Source of the DNA: JBBDIX01 sp050486225
GTDB taxonomy: Bacteria > Actinomycetota > Nitriliruptoria > Nitriliruptorales > Nitriliruptoraceae
Assembly (NCBI GenBank): GCA_050486225.1
Contig: JBJHCV010000010.1
Coordinates: 1-64,000, forward strand
Length of the DNA stretch: 64,000 nt
Direction of reading: 5' to 3'
The notes under the pieces were generated by a model that ran no database searches, had not been told where the DNA came from, and worked only from the letters and a program-made list of their open reading frames with translations. A program made the translations under genes and the position numbers. Below are positions 1 through 8,646 of this stretch, piece after piece. How positions within the stretch are numbered: the stretch's first letter is position 1; the number at the start of each line of letters is the position of its first letter.

Positions 1-335
1 TTCACGACTGCTCCCCTGAAGGGGCCAGTGTGGCACGCTAGTGCGACATCGGGCCAGGGCCGACCAATTCCGTTCCCTTGAGCGTCGCCTTTCATAGATG
101 CCGCCGCCTGCAGGTCCTGCCAGCCCCTGCGCGACCGGTCCGCGAGCAGGGTTCCGGTCTGCAATTTCGTGCTGCTTGCGGGCCGGTCCGGATCTCGACC
201 GCCGCGCGCAACGGGGATTCGCGCGCGGCACAGAGGGTGAGGCAGCGCGCACGCGTTCTCTGGCGCGAATCTCCGTGTCTCCGTGGGGGCCTGCACCTGG
301 TCGGCGCATCGCGCTCCCCCGGCCACCTGAAGGGG
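1..335. other. Left-edge region without a recognisable gene
   Basis: No open frame here has the codon bias or family resemblance of a real gene. The region lies downstream of the minus-strand NUDIX/epimerase gene. A short sequence, CCTGAAGGGG followed by C/T and CAG, occurs near base 16 and again near base 326 beside that gene's stop codon. The second copy can fold as CCTGA/TCAGG. These may be weak terminator-like structures. Nothing else is supported. Confidence 0.4.
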
Positions 336-1775
336 TCAGGCGGTCTGGTCGGGGGTGTGGGCGTCGCTGGCGACCGTGGCCTCGAGCCGGACCAGCGGAC
401 CGTCGGCGAACAGATCGTGCGGGACGTCGACACCGACGGCACGCCACGCGGCGGGGGGGATCCCGACGTCCGCGAGCACCAGGTCCCCGATGAAGGGCTG
501 GGCGACCTGCTGGCGCAGCGACACGACCGGCAGTCCGGACGCGATGGTCACGTCCACGGTGAGACAGGTGCCGCGCAGGCCTCCGTCGGCCGCGATCCCG
601 CTCGGCAGGTCGAGCGCGACGATCTTCACCGCGTGCTCGCGCAGCCACTCCCCCACCAGCCCCGGCAGGTCGCGCAGCGGTGGTTGCGCCCCGATGCCGA
701 GCATCGCGTCGATGACCACGTCTCCCGGGTCGAGGTCGACGAACCTCGTGTCCTCGGTCACGGCCCGCACGGACACCTGCGTGTCACGCAGGACGTGCGT
801 CTGGTCGACGAGTCGCGGCCGGCCGACCGTCATCACGGTGACGTCCGCGCCGGCGGACGCGAGCAGCCGGGCCGCGGCCAGCCCCCCGATCCCGTTGGTC
901 GACGGGCCGGCGAACACGGTGACCCGCCGTCCGGCGAGCGACCCGTCACAGACCATCCGTGCCGCACGGGTCAGGGCCCGGCCGGCGTGTTCGCCGCGCA
1001 CCCGGGCGTCGACGCCACGTGCGTCCATCCATGCCCGCATGGCACGTACCTGGTCGGCGGTGACGTGCGGCACCAGGTCCTGTGGGCGGGAGGGCACCCG
1101 GTCGTCGAGCACCTCGCGGCGGCGCCAGTGCGGAGCGGCATCCCACGGTCGCACGACGTCGGCGTCCGGCAGCTGTTCGGGCGCGCGTCCGTTGGTCCAG
1201 TCCTCGACGGCGACGTCGAGCAGGACGGTGATCACCCGCGCGGTCGCACCCCACAGCACGTCGTCGTCGAGCTGCCACGCCCACGTCGCACCACCAGCGG
1301 TCGCGTCGACCCGCCGCTGACGTTCCGGAGCACACAGGTCGGCGACCGGCACGCACAGGATCTGTTCGACCTCCCATGGGTTCTCGCTGAGTTCGTGGGG
1401 ACGACGCCAGCGGGCCACCACCGGCACGACCCAGAACCGCGACGGCGGGATGTAGAAGCGCGCACCGATGCCGACCACCTCGACGCTGTCGGGGTCGAGC
1501 CCGACCTCCTCCTGGGCCTCACGCAGTGCCGCCTGCTCCACCGTCTCGCCGGGGTCGATGCGCCCGCCGGGGAACGACACCTGTCCGGGGTGTGACCGCA
1601 GGTCGCGGCGACGACGGGTCAGCACGATCCGGGGGCCCTGGGAGGTGTCCTCGACGAGCACGAGCACCGCACCGGCACGGGCGGCCGGCGGCGGCCGGCG
1701 CTCGTCGGCGTCGACGTCGTCGAGCAGCGCCACCAGCCGTGGCCAGAAGCGCTCCGGGTCGAGTCTCGGGTCCAT
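336..1775 (-). CDS. NUDIX CoA-pyrophosphatase-like / NAD(P)H-hydrate epimerase fusion
   Basis: This is one uninterrupted 479-residue protein joining two metabolite-repair domains. Residues 1-225 are a NUDIX hydrolase. A perfect NUDIX box spans residues 71-93 (G-x5-E-x7-REAQEEVGL) and is preceded by LRSHPGQVSFPGG, the mark of the NudL/CoA pyrophosphatase subfamily. Residues about 240-479 form a YjeF_N fold (NAD(P)HX epimerase). They keep the catalytic-type LDLPSG (Asp389) and IDAMLGIG, but the usual GNNGGDG nucleotide/K+ loop reads GPSTNGIGG at 290-298. The ATG at 1775 starts the NUDIX fold. The fusion suggests a repair role, one half cleaving CoA-type diphosphates and the other epimerising hydrated NAD(P)H, but the altered loop makes the second activity uncertain. 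No NnrD dehydratase is present in the window. Confidence 0.8.
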   Translation of the reverse strand: MDPRLDPERFWPRLVALLDDVDADERRPPPAARAGAVLVLVEDTSQGPRIVLTRRRRDLRSHPGQVSFPGGRIDPGETVEQAALREAQEEVGLDPDSVEVVGIGARFYIPPSRFWVVPVVARWRRPHELSENPWEVEQILCVPVADLCAPERQRRVDATAGGATWAWQLDDDVLWGATARVITVLLDVAVEDWTNGRAPEQLPDADVVRPWDAAPHWRRREVLDDRVPSRPQDLVPHVTADQVRAMRAWMDARGVDARVRGEHAGRALTRAARMVCDGSLAGRRVTVFAGPSTNGIGGLAAARLLASAGADVTVMTVGRPRLVDQTHVLRDTQVSVRAVTEDTRFVDLDPGDVVIDAMLGIGAQPPLRDLPGLVGEWLREHAVKIVALDLPSGIAADGGLRGTCLTVDVTIASGLPVVSLRQQVAQPFIGDLVLADVGIPPAAWRAVGVDVPHDLFADGPLVRLEATVASDAHTPDQTA

Positions 1776-1804
1776 GCGCGGCGCGTCCCTTCGTGTCGCC
1801 GGCG

Positions 1805-2740
1805 TCAGTCCGTCGTGTCGAGCCCGGCGGCGAGCCCGTCCAGCCCGTCGGCCTCGCTGACGACCACCTCGTCGAACCCGCCCGCGCCGACGATCGCGCC
1901 GAGCACGAGCGCACCGGCATGGATGACGTCCTCGCGGCCCGGTTGCACGCACCCCATCCTCGCACGCGTGGCCGCGTCGAGCCCGACCAGTCGCTCGGTC
2001 AGGGCCCCCAGCGCCTGGCGGGGTACTCGAGCGCCGTGGATGCGGGTCTCGTCGTAGTGGTCGAGTCCGAGGTGGATGGCGGCGAGGGTGGTCGCCGTAC
2101 CAGCGACGGCCACGAGCGAACGTGCCGCCGTCAGGTCCGCTCCCCCGGCGGCGAGCGACTCGTGCATGACCGCGACCTGCGCGTCGACCTCGGCACGGGC
2201 GGCGTCGAGTTCGTCCGGGGTCGCCGGGTCGGAGCCCAGGCACCGTTCGGTCAGCCGGACACAGCCGATCTGCAGCGACACGGAGGCGACCACCCGGTCA
2301 TGGAGGTCCCCGACGACGATCTCGGTGGAGCCTCCACCGACGTCGACGACGGCCGCCGGGCGATGGACGTCCACCGCGGCGAGCGCACCGCGGAAGGCGA
2401 GCAGGGCCTCCCGGTCGCCGGGCAGCACCTCGACGTCCACACCGGTGCGGGCACGCACGGCATCGACGAACCGGCCACGGTCGGCCGCGTCGCGCACGGC
2501 CGAGGTCGCCCCGATGCGCATCCGGTCGCCGACCCCGAGGTCGCGTGCGACACGCCACAGGTCGTCGATCACGTCGACGGTGTGCGCGAACGTGTCCGGG
2601 TCGAAGTGTCCGGTGCGGTCCACACCGCGCGCCAGACGGGTGATCTCCATGCGGCGGGTGATCCGCGTGCCGTCGGCGTCGAGCACCAGCAGGCGCACCG
2701 AGTTGCTGCCGACGTCGATCGCGGCGCGCGGGCCAGTCAC
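1805..2740 (-). CDS. ppx: Ppx/GppA family exopolyphosphatase / pppGpp phosphatase
   Basis: This 311-residue protein has the ASKHA phosphatase fold of exopolyphosphatase and pppGpp phosphohydrolase. Visible motifs are AAIDVGSNSVRLLV at the N-terminus (first phosphate loop), GATSAVRDA, and VVDVGGGSTEIV (second phosphate loop). It has the short single-module form typical of actinobacterial Ppx2-type proteins, about 310 residues, without the C-terminal HD extension of the E. coli enzymes. The GTG start at 2740 overlaps the TGA of the DUF501 gene as GTGA, so translation is probably coupled. Likely substrates are polyphosphate or pppGpp; the sequence alone does not separate them. The eno-divIC-DUF501-ppx order is the usual actinobacterial one. 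Confidence 0.88.
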   Translation of the reverse strand: MTGPRAAIDVGSNSVRLLVLDADGTRITRRMEITRLARGVDRTGHFDPDTFAHTVDVIDDLWRVARDLGVGDRMRIGATSAVRDAADRGRFVDAVRARTGVDVEVLPGDREALLAFRGALAAVDVHRPAAVVDVGGGSTEIVVGDLHDRVVASVSLQIGCVRLTERCLGSDPATPDELDAARAEVDAQVAVMHESLAAGGADLTAARSLVAVAGTATTLAAIHLGLDHYDETRIHGARVPRQALGALTERLVGLDAATRARMGCVQPGREDVIHAGALVLGAIVGAGGFDEVVVSEADGLDGLAAGLDTTD

Positions 2741-3303
2741 GACCCGTGGCCGTCTGCGTCGACGTACTCGGGCACGCACGGCGCCGGACAGGCCAGTGGC
2801 AGCACCCGGTCGATCACCCACGCGCCGACGGGGTTGTCGCCGGTGGCGAGATGGTGTGCCGCGTGCACGTGCAGACACTTGATGTGACGTGGCATCCCGC
2901 CGCTGCCGGGCGCGCCCGGCAGCGGATCACCGAGCGTGTCGCGAAACGCGACGTACCGGTCGTGGGACGCCGCGTAGTCGTGTGCGAGGTCGGTTTCGGA
3001 CTCGAGTCGTTCGTTGAGGCCGACCATCGCGTGATCGGCCTCGAGCGTGCCCACGCGCGAACGCAGCAGCGGACACGTCAGCCAGAACGAGGTCGGGAAC
3101 GGCGTGCCGTCGTCGAGTCGTGGGTCGACACGCACCACGGTCGGCAGACCGTGGGCGCACCGGTGCACGACGGCTGGCGAGCCACGCGCCGGCCGACCGA
3201 TCTGTGCGGACACGACCGCGGTCGTGCGCGCATCGGCAGGTTCGGCGGCGCGGGCCTGCTCGTAGGAGGCGTCAGGGTCGGGGTGTACGGCGTCGACCGT
3301 CAC
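2737..3303 (-). CDS. DUF501 domain-containing protein
   Basis: This 188-residue protein belongs to DUF501, a conserved actinobacterial family of unknown biochemical function that sits between divIC and ppx. Conserved segments include IGRPARG near residue 30, PTSFWLTCPLLRSRVGTLEA in the middle, and KCLHVHAAHHLATGDNPVG near the C-terminus, with clustered His and Cys residues. The GTG at 3303 was chosen because it overlaps the stop of the upstream S1-domain gene as GTGA and matches the usual N-terminus. The stop likewise overlaps the ppx start, so three genes form a coupled unit. No signal peptide or membrane span is visible. Function unknown. Confidence 0.85.
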   Translation of the reverse strand: MTVDAVHPDPDASYEQARAAEPADARTTAVVSAQIGRPARGSPAVVHRCAHGLPTVVRVDPRLDDGTPFPTSFWLTCPLLRSRVGTLEADHAMVGLNERLESETDLAHDYAASHDRYVAFRDTLGDPLPGAPGSGGMPRHIKCLHVHAAHHLATGDNPVGAWVIDRVLPLACPAPCVPEYVDADGHGS

Positions 3304-3686
3304 GTCCCCACGCGACCACGCTTCTGGCGACGGGCCTCGCCCTGGATCATCTGCGACTTGTGCATGAAGCGACGGAGGCGCTTGTTGAAGTCCTTGTCCA
3401 GCTTGGAACGGAGGTTGGGGACCTCTTCGTCCTGCCATTCGGGATCTGCCCGCTTGATGGACAGGTCGACCTTGCCGTCCTCCTTGATGTCGAGGACCTT
3501 CACGTCGACCTCGTCACCCTCGGCGAGGTATGCGTAGATGTTCTCGACGAAGTCCGAGTCGACCTCGGAGACGTGCACCAGTCCGGTGACCGTGCCGTGC
3601 TCCTCGGACTCGACCTCGACGAACGCCCCGTACTCCTCCAGGCGGACGACCTTGCCCTTGACGATCTCTCCTACCAGTTCGACCAA
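3300..3686 (-). CDS. S1-domain RNA-binding protein
   Basis: This protein of about 128 residues has a single S1 OB-fold at residues 5-80, with the classic GEIVKGKVVRLEEYGAFVEV entry strand, GLVHVSEV and GKVDLSIK. A basic tail follows (KDFNKRLRRFM, RRQKRGRVG). It resembles the small S1 proteins related to general stress protein 13 and the S1 repeats of PNPase, which bind ribosome-associated or messenger RNA. The start is uncertain. TTG at 3686 lies directly against the GAGAGGAG that should be its ribosome binding site, so the true start may be a few codons downstream, or at GTG 3728. The stop overlaps the DUF501 start, making this the first gene of the DUF501-ppx unit. Confidence 0.75.
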   Translation of the reverse strand: MVELVGEIVKGKVVRLEEYGAFVEVESEEHGTVTGLVHVSEVDSDFVENIYAYLAEGDEVDVKVLDIKEDGKVDLSIKRADPEWQDEEVPNLRSKLDKDFNKRLRRFMHKSQMIQGEARRQKRGRVGT

Positions 3687-3945
3687 CTCCTCTCGGTGCT
3701 CGGTTCCCCGGCCGCACCGTGCGACCACGCGGCGAGCGTGACCGGTCAGTGGGTCCCGGCGGTTCCGCGGTCGCGCCAGATCGACGTCGTGCGGGGCCGG
3801 ATCGGGGATCGGGCGACGTGCACCCGTGGGGTACACGGTACGGCAGCACGGGCACGCGCGGCAACCCCCCGTGCGCCGACGGCGCGTCGCCCGATCCACC
3901 ATGGAGCGGGCGACGGCCCTGACCGTCGGCTGCGTGGGCGGCCGG

Positions 3946-4398
3946 TCACCCGATCCCGAGCACTCCGGAGACCAGACTCCACACCTGCTCGTGGAGTGGT
4001 GGCGGGACGACCTCTGCCTCGTCCGCCTCGAAGGAGTCCGCCACCGGTCCCTCGTCGGCGTCCGGTGGAATGATCCGGTAGACGACCTCGCCCGGACGTG
4101 CGAACCCCTGCTGCTCGCGAGCGACCAGTTCGAGGTGTTCGGGATCGTGCAGGTCCTCGACCCGCTGCTCCAGCAGCGAGATCTCGTGCGCCAGGACACG
4201 GTCCTTCACCTCGAGCACCTCGACGCGCGCCTGCGCATCGAGATAGCGCTGCGCCGGGGACATGAGCAGCACCCCGGCGACCACCAGCGATGCCACGACC
4301 GCGAGCACCAGGGGACGGTCTCCGCGGAACGGCGCCGCGACGACTGACGCCACCCACCGCAACGGGCGGGGCGCGATGCGTCGCGGTCGGTCGGACAC
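3946..4398 (-). CDS. divIC: FtsB/DivIC-like septum formation initiator
   Basis: This 150-residue protein is built like FtsB/DivIC: a short cytoplasmic basic N-terminus, one membrane span at about residues 29-46 (PLVLAVVASLVVAGVLLM), a coiled coil at about 50-85 (YLDAQARVEVLEVKDRVLAHEISLLEQRVEDL), then the conserved EHLELVAREQQGFARPGEVVY segment. It should act in the divisome with FtsL and FtsQ at the septum. The ATG at 4398 lies only three bases after the eno stop (TGA at 4402-4404 on the minus strand), so eno and divIC are probably co-transcribed, as in most actinobacteria. The acidic C-terminal tail is variable. Confidence 0.85.
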   Translation of the reverse strand: MSDRPRRIAPRPLRWVASVVAAPFRGDRPLVLAVVASLVVAGVLLMSPAQRYLDAQARVEVLEVKDRVLAHEISLLEQRVEDLHDPEHLELVAREQQGFARPGEVVYRIIPPDADEGPVADSFEADEAEVVPPPLHEQVWSLVSGVLGIG

Positions 4399-4401
4399 GG
4401 T

Positions 4402-5691
4402 TCAGGCTCCTCGGCGGAAGGTCGACAGGCCCGCGTAGCGGGCATCATCGCCCAACTGCTCCTCGATCCGAAGCAACTGGTTGTACTTGGCGACCCGGTC
4501 GCTGCGCGCCGGGGCACCCGTCTTGATCTGCCCGGCGTTGCATGCCACGGCCAGGTCGGCGATCGTGGTGTCCTCGGTCTCGCCGGACCGGTGGGAGATC
4601 ATCGTCGTCCAGTTGGCGCGGTGGGCGAGCGAGATCGCGTCGAGCGTCTCGGTCAGGGTTCCGATCTGGTTGACCTTGACGAGCACGCTGTTGGCGGTCC
4701 GTTCCTCGATCGCGCGGGCCACGAGGCGGGGGTTGGTCACGAGCAGGTCGTCGCCCACCACCTGGACCCGCCCGCCGATCCGTTCGGTCAGCCGCGCGAA
4801 CCCGTCCCAGTCGTGCTCGTCGAGTCCGTCCTCGATCGACACGATCGGGTACCGGTCCACGAGGTCCGCCCACAGGTCGATCATCTCTGCGCTCGAGAGC
4901 ACACGTCCCTCGCCCCGCAGGTGGTACTGCCCGTCCTCGCAGAACTCGCTCGCGGCCGGATCCAGCGCGATGACGACGTCGCGGCCCGGTTCGTGACCGG
5001 CTGCCTCGATGGCCTCGACCAGCAGGTCGAGCGCGTCGGTGTTGGACTCGAGGTTCGGTGCGAATCCGCCCTCGTCACCGAGCGCGGTCGCCAGTCCACG
5101 GTCGTGGAGCACCCGGCGCAGGTGGTGGTAGGTCTCGGTGCCCATGCGCAGCGCCTCGCCGAAGCTCGACGCGCCCGTGGGCACGATCATGAACTCCTGG
5201 AAGTCCACGTTCGAGTCCGCGTGACTGCCCCCGTTGAGCACGTTCATGCACGGCGCCGGCAGGACGTGGGCGTTGGGGCCGCCGAGGTACGCGTACAGCG
5301 GCAGGCCGTGCACCGCGGCCGCGGCACGCGCGACCGCGAGCGACACCCCCAGGATCGCGTTGGCGCCCAGTGCGGCCTTGTTGTCCGTCCCGTCGAGGTC
5401 GAGCAGCAGGGCGTCGACGTGGCGCTGTCGACTCGCGTCGCGTCCGACGAGCGCCGGGGCGATGCGGTCGTTGACGTTGTCGACCGCCTGCTGGACACCG
5501 CGCCCCATCCAGCGAGCCTCGTCACCGTCGCGGAGCTCGACGGCCTCGGACGCGCCCGTCGAGGCACCCGACGGCACGGCCGCCCGGCCCAGGGTTCCGT
5601 CCGCGAGTTCGACGTCGACCTCGACGGTCGGGTTTCCCCGGCTGTCGAGGATCTGACGAGCGTGGACCCGAGCGATGGACGGATTGTGCAC
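4402..5691 (-). CDS. eno: Enolase (phosphopyruvate hydratase)
   Basis: Enolase interconverts 2-phosphoglycerate and phosphoenolpyruvate in glycolysis. The 429-residue length is standard. Clear signatures are ARQILDSRGNPTVEVDV at the N-terminus, the FQEFMIVP segment, the metal-binding Asp/Glu residues in IALDPAASEF and VSIEDGLDE, and the family signature SVLVKVNQIGTLTET, followed by ISHRSGETED. The GTG at 5691 (VHNPSIARVHARQ) has an AGGGG eight bases upstream and gives the normal N-terminus; a second GTG nine bases earlier is possible. It is followed closely by divIC. Confidence 0.96.
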   Translation of the reverse strand: MHNPSIARVHARQILDSRGNPTVEVDVELADGTLGRAAVPSGASTGASEAVELRDGDEARWMGRGVQQAVDNVNDRIAPALVGRDASRQRHVDALLLDLDGTDNKAALGANAILGVSLAVARAAAAVHGLPLYAYLGGPNAHVLPAPCMNVLNGGSHADSNVDFQEFMIVPTGASSFGEALRMGTETYHHLRRVLHDRGLATALGDEGGFAPNLESNTDALDLLVEAIEAAGHEPGRDVVIALDPAASEFCEDGQYHLRGEGRVLSSAEMIDLWADLVDRYPIVSIEDGLDEHDWDGFARLTERIGGRVQVVGDDLLVTNPRLVARAIEERTANSVLVKVNQIGTLTETLDAISLAHRANWTTMISHRSGETEDTTIADLAVACNAGQIKTGAPARSDRVAKYNQLLRIEEQLGDDARYAGLSTFRRGA

Positions 5692-5853
5692 GTTTCGCAC
5701 CCCTGCGCCTGAAGTGGGACGTGTCCGGTCGAGGTCCTCGACCTGCACGATTCCGACGGCACGTCGCCGAACGGACCGTGGGACGGTACGGCACGAGTCC
5801 CCGGGGAACCAACAGGTGACACCCGGCCGCCGGGACGGTCCTCGGGCGAGCGG

Positions 5854-6285
5854 TCAGACGTCCGGGTCGAGTTCCCAGATCCTGCGCACCACGCCGACGG
5901 CGACCGCACCCAGCAGCGCGCCCGAGAACATGCCACCCATCCGCCGTGTCGTGACGACCCCCAACAGGGCGCCCGCAGCGGCGCCGGCGCCGACCCACGC
6001 CGCGTCGACCGGGAACGGCGGCTGGTCGTCCCGCCACGCCGATGCCTCACCGCCGACGTCCCAGCCCTCGAGCACGTCAGGGCCGTCGAGCACGTCCGAG
6101 TCGTCGACGTCGTCGACCGTCGCGGCACCCTCCCGCAGGTCGCCACCACCCTCTGTCGGGTTCGCGAACTGGTCCCCGGTCAGGGATGCGTCGCATCCGG
6201 GGCACGCTCGGGGCCCAGATGCGAGCGACGTGACGAACGCGGCACTCAGGAACCGCGCACAACCGGGACACTGTTCGGGTGCCAC
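5854..6285 (-). CDS. Hypothetical zinc-ribbon membrane protein
   Basis: This protein of about 143 residues has no recognised family. It starts with a treble-clef or zinc-ribbon-like module, APEQCPGC then CPGCDAS about 20 residues later, so four cysteines form two CPGC knuckles. A long acidic linker rich in Asp and Gly follows (residues 45-80). The C-terminal third is hydrophobic and Gly/Ala rich, with two likely membrane segments (WVGAGAAAGALLGVV and GALLGAVAVGVV). The GTG at 6285 was chosen because a GGAGG lies five bases upstream; another GTG six bases earlier is possible. It lies between mazG and eno and shares their strand. Its role is unknown. Confidence 0.6.
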   Translation of the reverse strand: MAPEQCPGCARFLSAAFVTSLASGPRACPGCDASLTGDQFANPTEGGGDLREGAATVDDVDDSDVLDGPDVLEGWDVGGEASAWRDDQPPFPVDAAWVGAGAAAGALLGVVTTRRMGGMFSGALLGAVAVGVVRRIWELDPDV

Positions 6286-6373
6286 GGCCACCTCCACGTC
6301 GTGTGTGCTGTTCGTCGTGCGACGATCGTAACGTCCGCTGCACGTCGTGCAGGATGGCCCCGCCGCGTGGGGG

Positions 6374-7495
6374 TCAGGACTCGATCGACAGCCGCGCCAC
6401 CTCGTCGGACACGCGGGAGCGGAAGGCCTCGGCCCAGCGACGGACCGCCGCCTCGGGGTCCACGCCGTGGACGTCGGCCAGGGCGACGAGCGCGGCGACG
6501 GCCTCGCCGAGCAGACCCTCCACGTCGGGATCGCCACCGTCACCGTCGGTCGTCACCGACGTGGTGGTCGCGGCGACGAGACCCTCGACCACCTCCCGGA
6601 GCCGAACGGCGGGTGGCTGGTCGTCGAGGGAGACATGGCGTCGCGCGCGACGGTGCAGCTTGTCGACCAGTTGGAGCGCGGGCATCGCCATCGGAACGCC
6701 GTCGAACACGTCGGCGCGTTCCTTCTCCACGTCCTTGAGCTCGTCCCAGCGCTCCTGCACGTCCCCGGCGGTCTGTGCGTCACCGTCGGCGAACACGTGC
6801 GGATGACGTCGAACGAGCTTGTCGACGATCCCCCGCGCGACGTCGTCGACGGCGAATGCGCGCCGTTCCGACGCGAGGTGCGCGTGGAACACGACCTGCA
6901 GCAGCACGTCACCGAGTTCCTCGACGAGGTCGACGTCGTCGTCCCGTTCGATGGCGTCGACGAGTTCGTAGGTCTCCTCGACGAGGTGGTGCACGAGCGA
7001 ACGGTGGTCCTGTTCGAGGTCCCACGGGCACCCGTCCTCAGGGTCCCGCAGGTGACCCATGACCTCCACGAGGCGGACGAACTCGGTACCCGGGGGCTGT
7101 GGCGCGAAGAAGACGAGTTCGATCTCCGCCTCCGCATCCGCGGCCATCCCCGCCACCGCCCCCGCCAGGCCACCGTCGTCCGGTCCGAGCAGGTACACGG
7201 CGGGCGCCTGTGGCGTGGCACACGCGATCAGGGCCTTGGCGAGGCGACGGTCCTCCGGTGAACCCGGGCGCGACAGGTCGAGGTCGGACCGCTCGAGCGT
7301 GGCGGGTTCCAGGGTCGTCAGGTCGAGTCCTGCCGCGTGGAGCGCAGGCGCGGACGGGTGCTCACCGGCGTCTCGCACGTGCACGACGTCAGCGATCGCA
7401 AGCGCGTCCCAGGCCTGGAACGGGAGCAGCCCGGGAAGCGCGTCGGACGACTCGACCAGCACGACCCTGCGGGGTCCCTGCTCCGAGTCGGCCAT
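6374..7495 (-). CDS. mazG: MazG family nucleoside triphosphate pyrophosphohydrolase
   Basis: This 373-residue protein carries an all-alpha NTP pyrophosphatase domain at about residues 155-330. The hallmark is DPEDGCPWDLEQDHRSLVHH, followed by EETYELVDAI and the EELGDVLLQVVFHA metal-binding Glu/Asp motif. MazG enzymes hydrolyse NTPs to NMPs and pyrophosphate, cleaning the pool and lowering ppGpp. The N-terminal 140 residues (ESSDALPGLLPFQAWDALA and onward) are reminiscent of the methylase-like region fused to MazG in YabN-type proteins, but no methylase active site is visible. The ATG at 7495 overlaps the stop of the upstream prolyl isomerase gene by one base. mazG near mfd and eno is a conserved actinobacterial arrangement. 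Confidence 0.88.
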   Translation of the reverse strand: MADSEQGPRRVVLVESSDALPGLLPFQAWDALAIADVVHVRDAGEHPSAPALHAAGLDLTTLEPATLERSDLDLSRPGSPEDRRLAKALIACATPQAPAVYLLGPDDGGLAGAVAGMAADAEAEIELVFFAPQPPGTEFVRLVEVMGHLRDPEDGCPWDLEQDHRSLVHHLVEETYELVDAIERDDDVDLVEELGDVLLQVVFHAHLASERRAFAVDDVARGIVDKLVRRHPHVFADGDAQTAGDVQERWDELKDVEKERADVFDGVPMAMPALQLVDKLHRRARRHVSLDDQPPAVRLREVVEGLVAATTTSVTTDGDGGDPDVEGLLGEAVAALVALADVHGVDPEAAVRRWAEAFRSRVSDEVARLSIES

Positions 7496-8436
7496 CACTG
7501 GCCGCCGGTACCCACCAGGCCCTCGGGCACCACCGACGCGGTGTCGGCGTCCCACACTCCCAGGCCCGGCGCGATCTCCACCTCGGCACCCAGGATCGCG
7601 GCCTCGATGATCGCGCCCAGTTCGGCCCCCACCACCTGGTCGAGCTGCTGGGGACCGAGGTCCTCAGGCGCGGTCACCGTCTCGTCCATGATCTCCAGCA
7701 CGTGGAACCCGAACTGCGACTCCACGGGTCCGACGACGTCACCGATGGACGACGTCCACACGGCCTCGTCGAACTCCGGGACGTAGGCCCCACGGCTCGC
7801 CGGTCCGAGGTCACCACCTCGGATGGCCGTTCCCTGGTCGGTCGAACGTTCCTCGGCGAGCGCCGCGAAGTCGCCTCCGTCCGCCAGCTCTGCCACGATG
7901 TCGTCGGCCTCACCCTCGGTCTCCACGAGGATGTGGCGCACCGTGCGCTGCTCGAGCGGTTCGGCGTCGGCGACCAGAGCCTCGCGGATGTGCTCGACCT
8001 TGAGCTGTGTGGGCAGGAAGACCTGCTGGAAGAGCTCGATGGTCAGCCCCGACTGGGCGAGCGCCTGTTCGAGCGCCTCCCTGCCACCCATGCGTTCGGC
8101 CTCGGACTCCATGCGGGCCTCGACGGCGTCGTCGCTGGCCTCGAAGCCGTAGGACGCGGCGAGACCCGTGATGATCTCCGACTGGATGAACAGCCCGAGC
8201 ACCTGGTGCTGGATCGGTTCGGTCATGGCGGCGCGGGCGTCCGCGTCCATCCCGCTCGCGTCCCCGAAGTTGGCCTCCACGAGGACACGGACGGCCTCCT
8301 CGAGCTCGCTTCGAGGGATCTCCACGCCGTTGACGGTCGCTGCGGCTCCCGTCGCGGTGGCGCCGTTGCCACACGCGGCGAGCACGAACACGAGGGTCGC
8401 CAGCAGGGCGGCCAGACGGTTGGGATGGGTGCGCAC
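7495..8436 (-). CDS. Parvulin/SurA-like peptidyl-prolyl isomerase lipoprotein
   Basis: This 313-residue exported lipoprotein has a signal peptide ending in the lipobox LAAC (Cys22). A SurA N-domain-like helical region follows (residues about 30-160, starting VNGVEIPRSELEEAV), then a parvulin PPIase domain at about 165-260 with QRTVRHILVETEGEA, GGDLG and FGFHVLEIMDE. It should fold or chaperone secreted proteins at the outer face of the membrane, like PrsA. The ATG at 8436 precedes an ideal signal sequence. It is the first gene of a unit with mazG and is divergent from the Fur-family gene, with 210 bases between them. In other actinobacteria a lipoprotein gene also sits beside mazG, but not usually this type. 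Confidence 0.85.
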   Translation of the reverse strand: MRTHPNRLAALLATLVFVLAACGNGATATGAAATVNGVEIPRSELEEAVRVLVEANFGDASGMDADARAAMTEPIQHQVLGLFIQSEIITGLAASYGFEASDDAVEARMESEAERMGGREALEQALAQSGLTIELFQQVFLPTQLKVEHIREALVADAEPLEQRTVRHILVETEGEADDIVAELADGGDFAALAEERSTDQGTAIRGGDLGPASRGAYVPEFDEAVWTSSIGDVVGPVESQFGFHVLEIMDETVTAPEDLGPQQLDQVVGAELGAIIEAAILGAEVEIAPGLGVWDADTASVVPEGLVGTGGQ

Positions 8437-8609
8437 CTGGACTCCGAACGAAGGGTGTGACGGCTGCGGCGGCGGGATCGGGACCGAGCGCAGGCGGCGA
8501 CTCCGCCCTGCGTGGCGCGCCGGAGGACGTCCGGTTCCGCACGACTCCTGAGTCTACCGCCATCGAGGTCGCCCTTCGCAGCCGGTCGGCCACGGCCCCG
8601 CGTGCGCAC

Positions 8610-8637
8610 GTGACCACCCTCGCTCACCGCCTACGCT
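8610..8637 (+). promoter_or_regulatory. Putative promoter of the Fur/Zur-family gene
   Basis: A GTGACC (-35-like, 8610-8615) and a TACGCT (-10-like, 8632-8637) are separated by 16 bases. The expected start of transcription falls at or next to the ATG at 8647, and no Shine-Dalgarno sequence is visible. This suggests a leaderless mRNA, which is common in actinobacteria. Confidence 0.45.
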
Positions 8638-8646
8638 GGGACGACC

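Noticed and set aside
3690..3945. Possible RNA gene in the gap between the S1-domain gene and divIC
   Set aside because: The gap can form GC-rich hairpins, but no tRNA cloverleaf or known small RNA motif could be built; it is better seen as the promoter region of the S1-DUF501-ppx unit.
4591..5712. A 373-codon plus-strand frame antisense to enolase
   Set aside because: It is a shadow of eno with no family motif and no ribosome binding site; the enolase signatures on the other strand are decisive.
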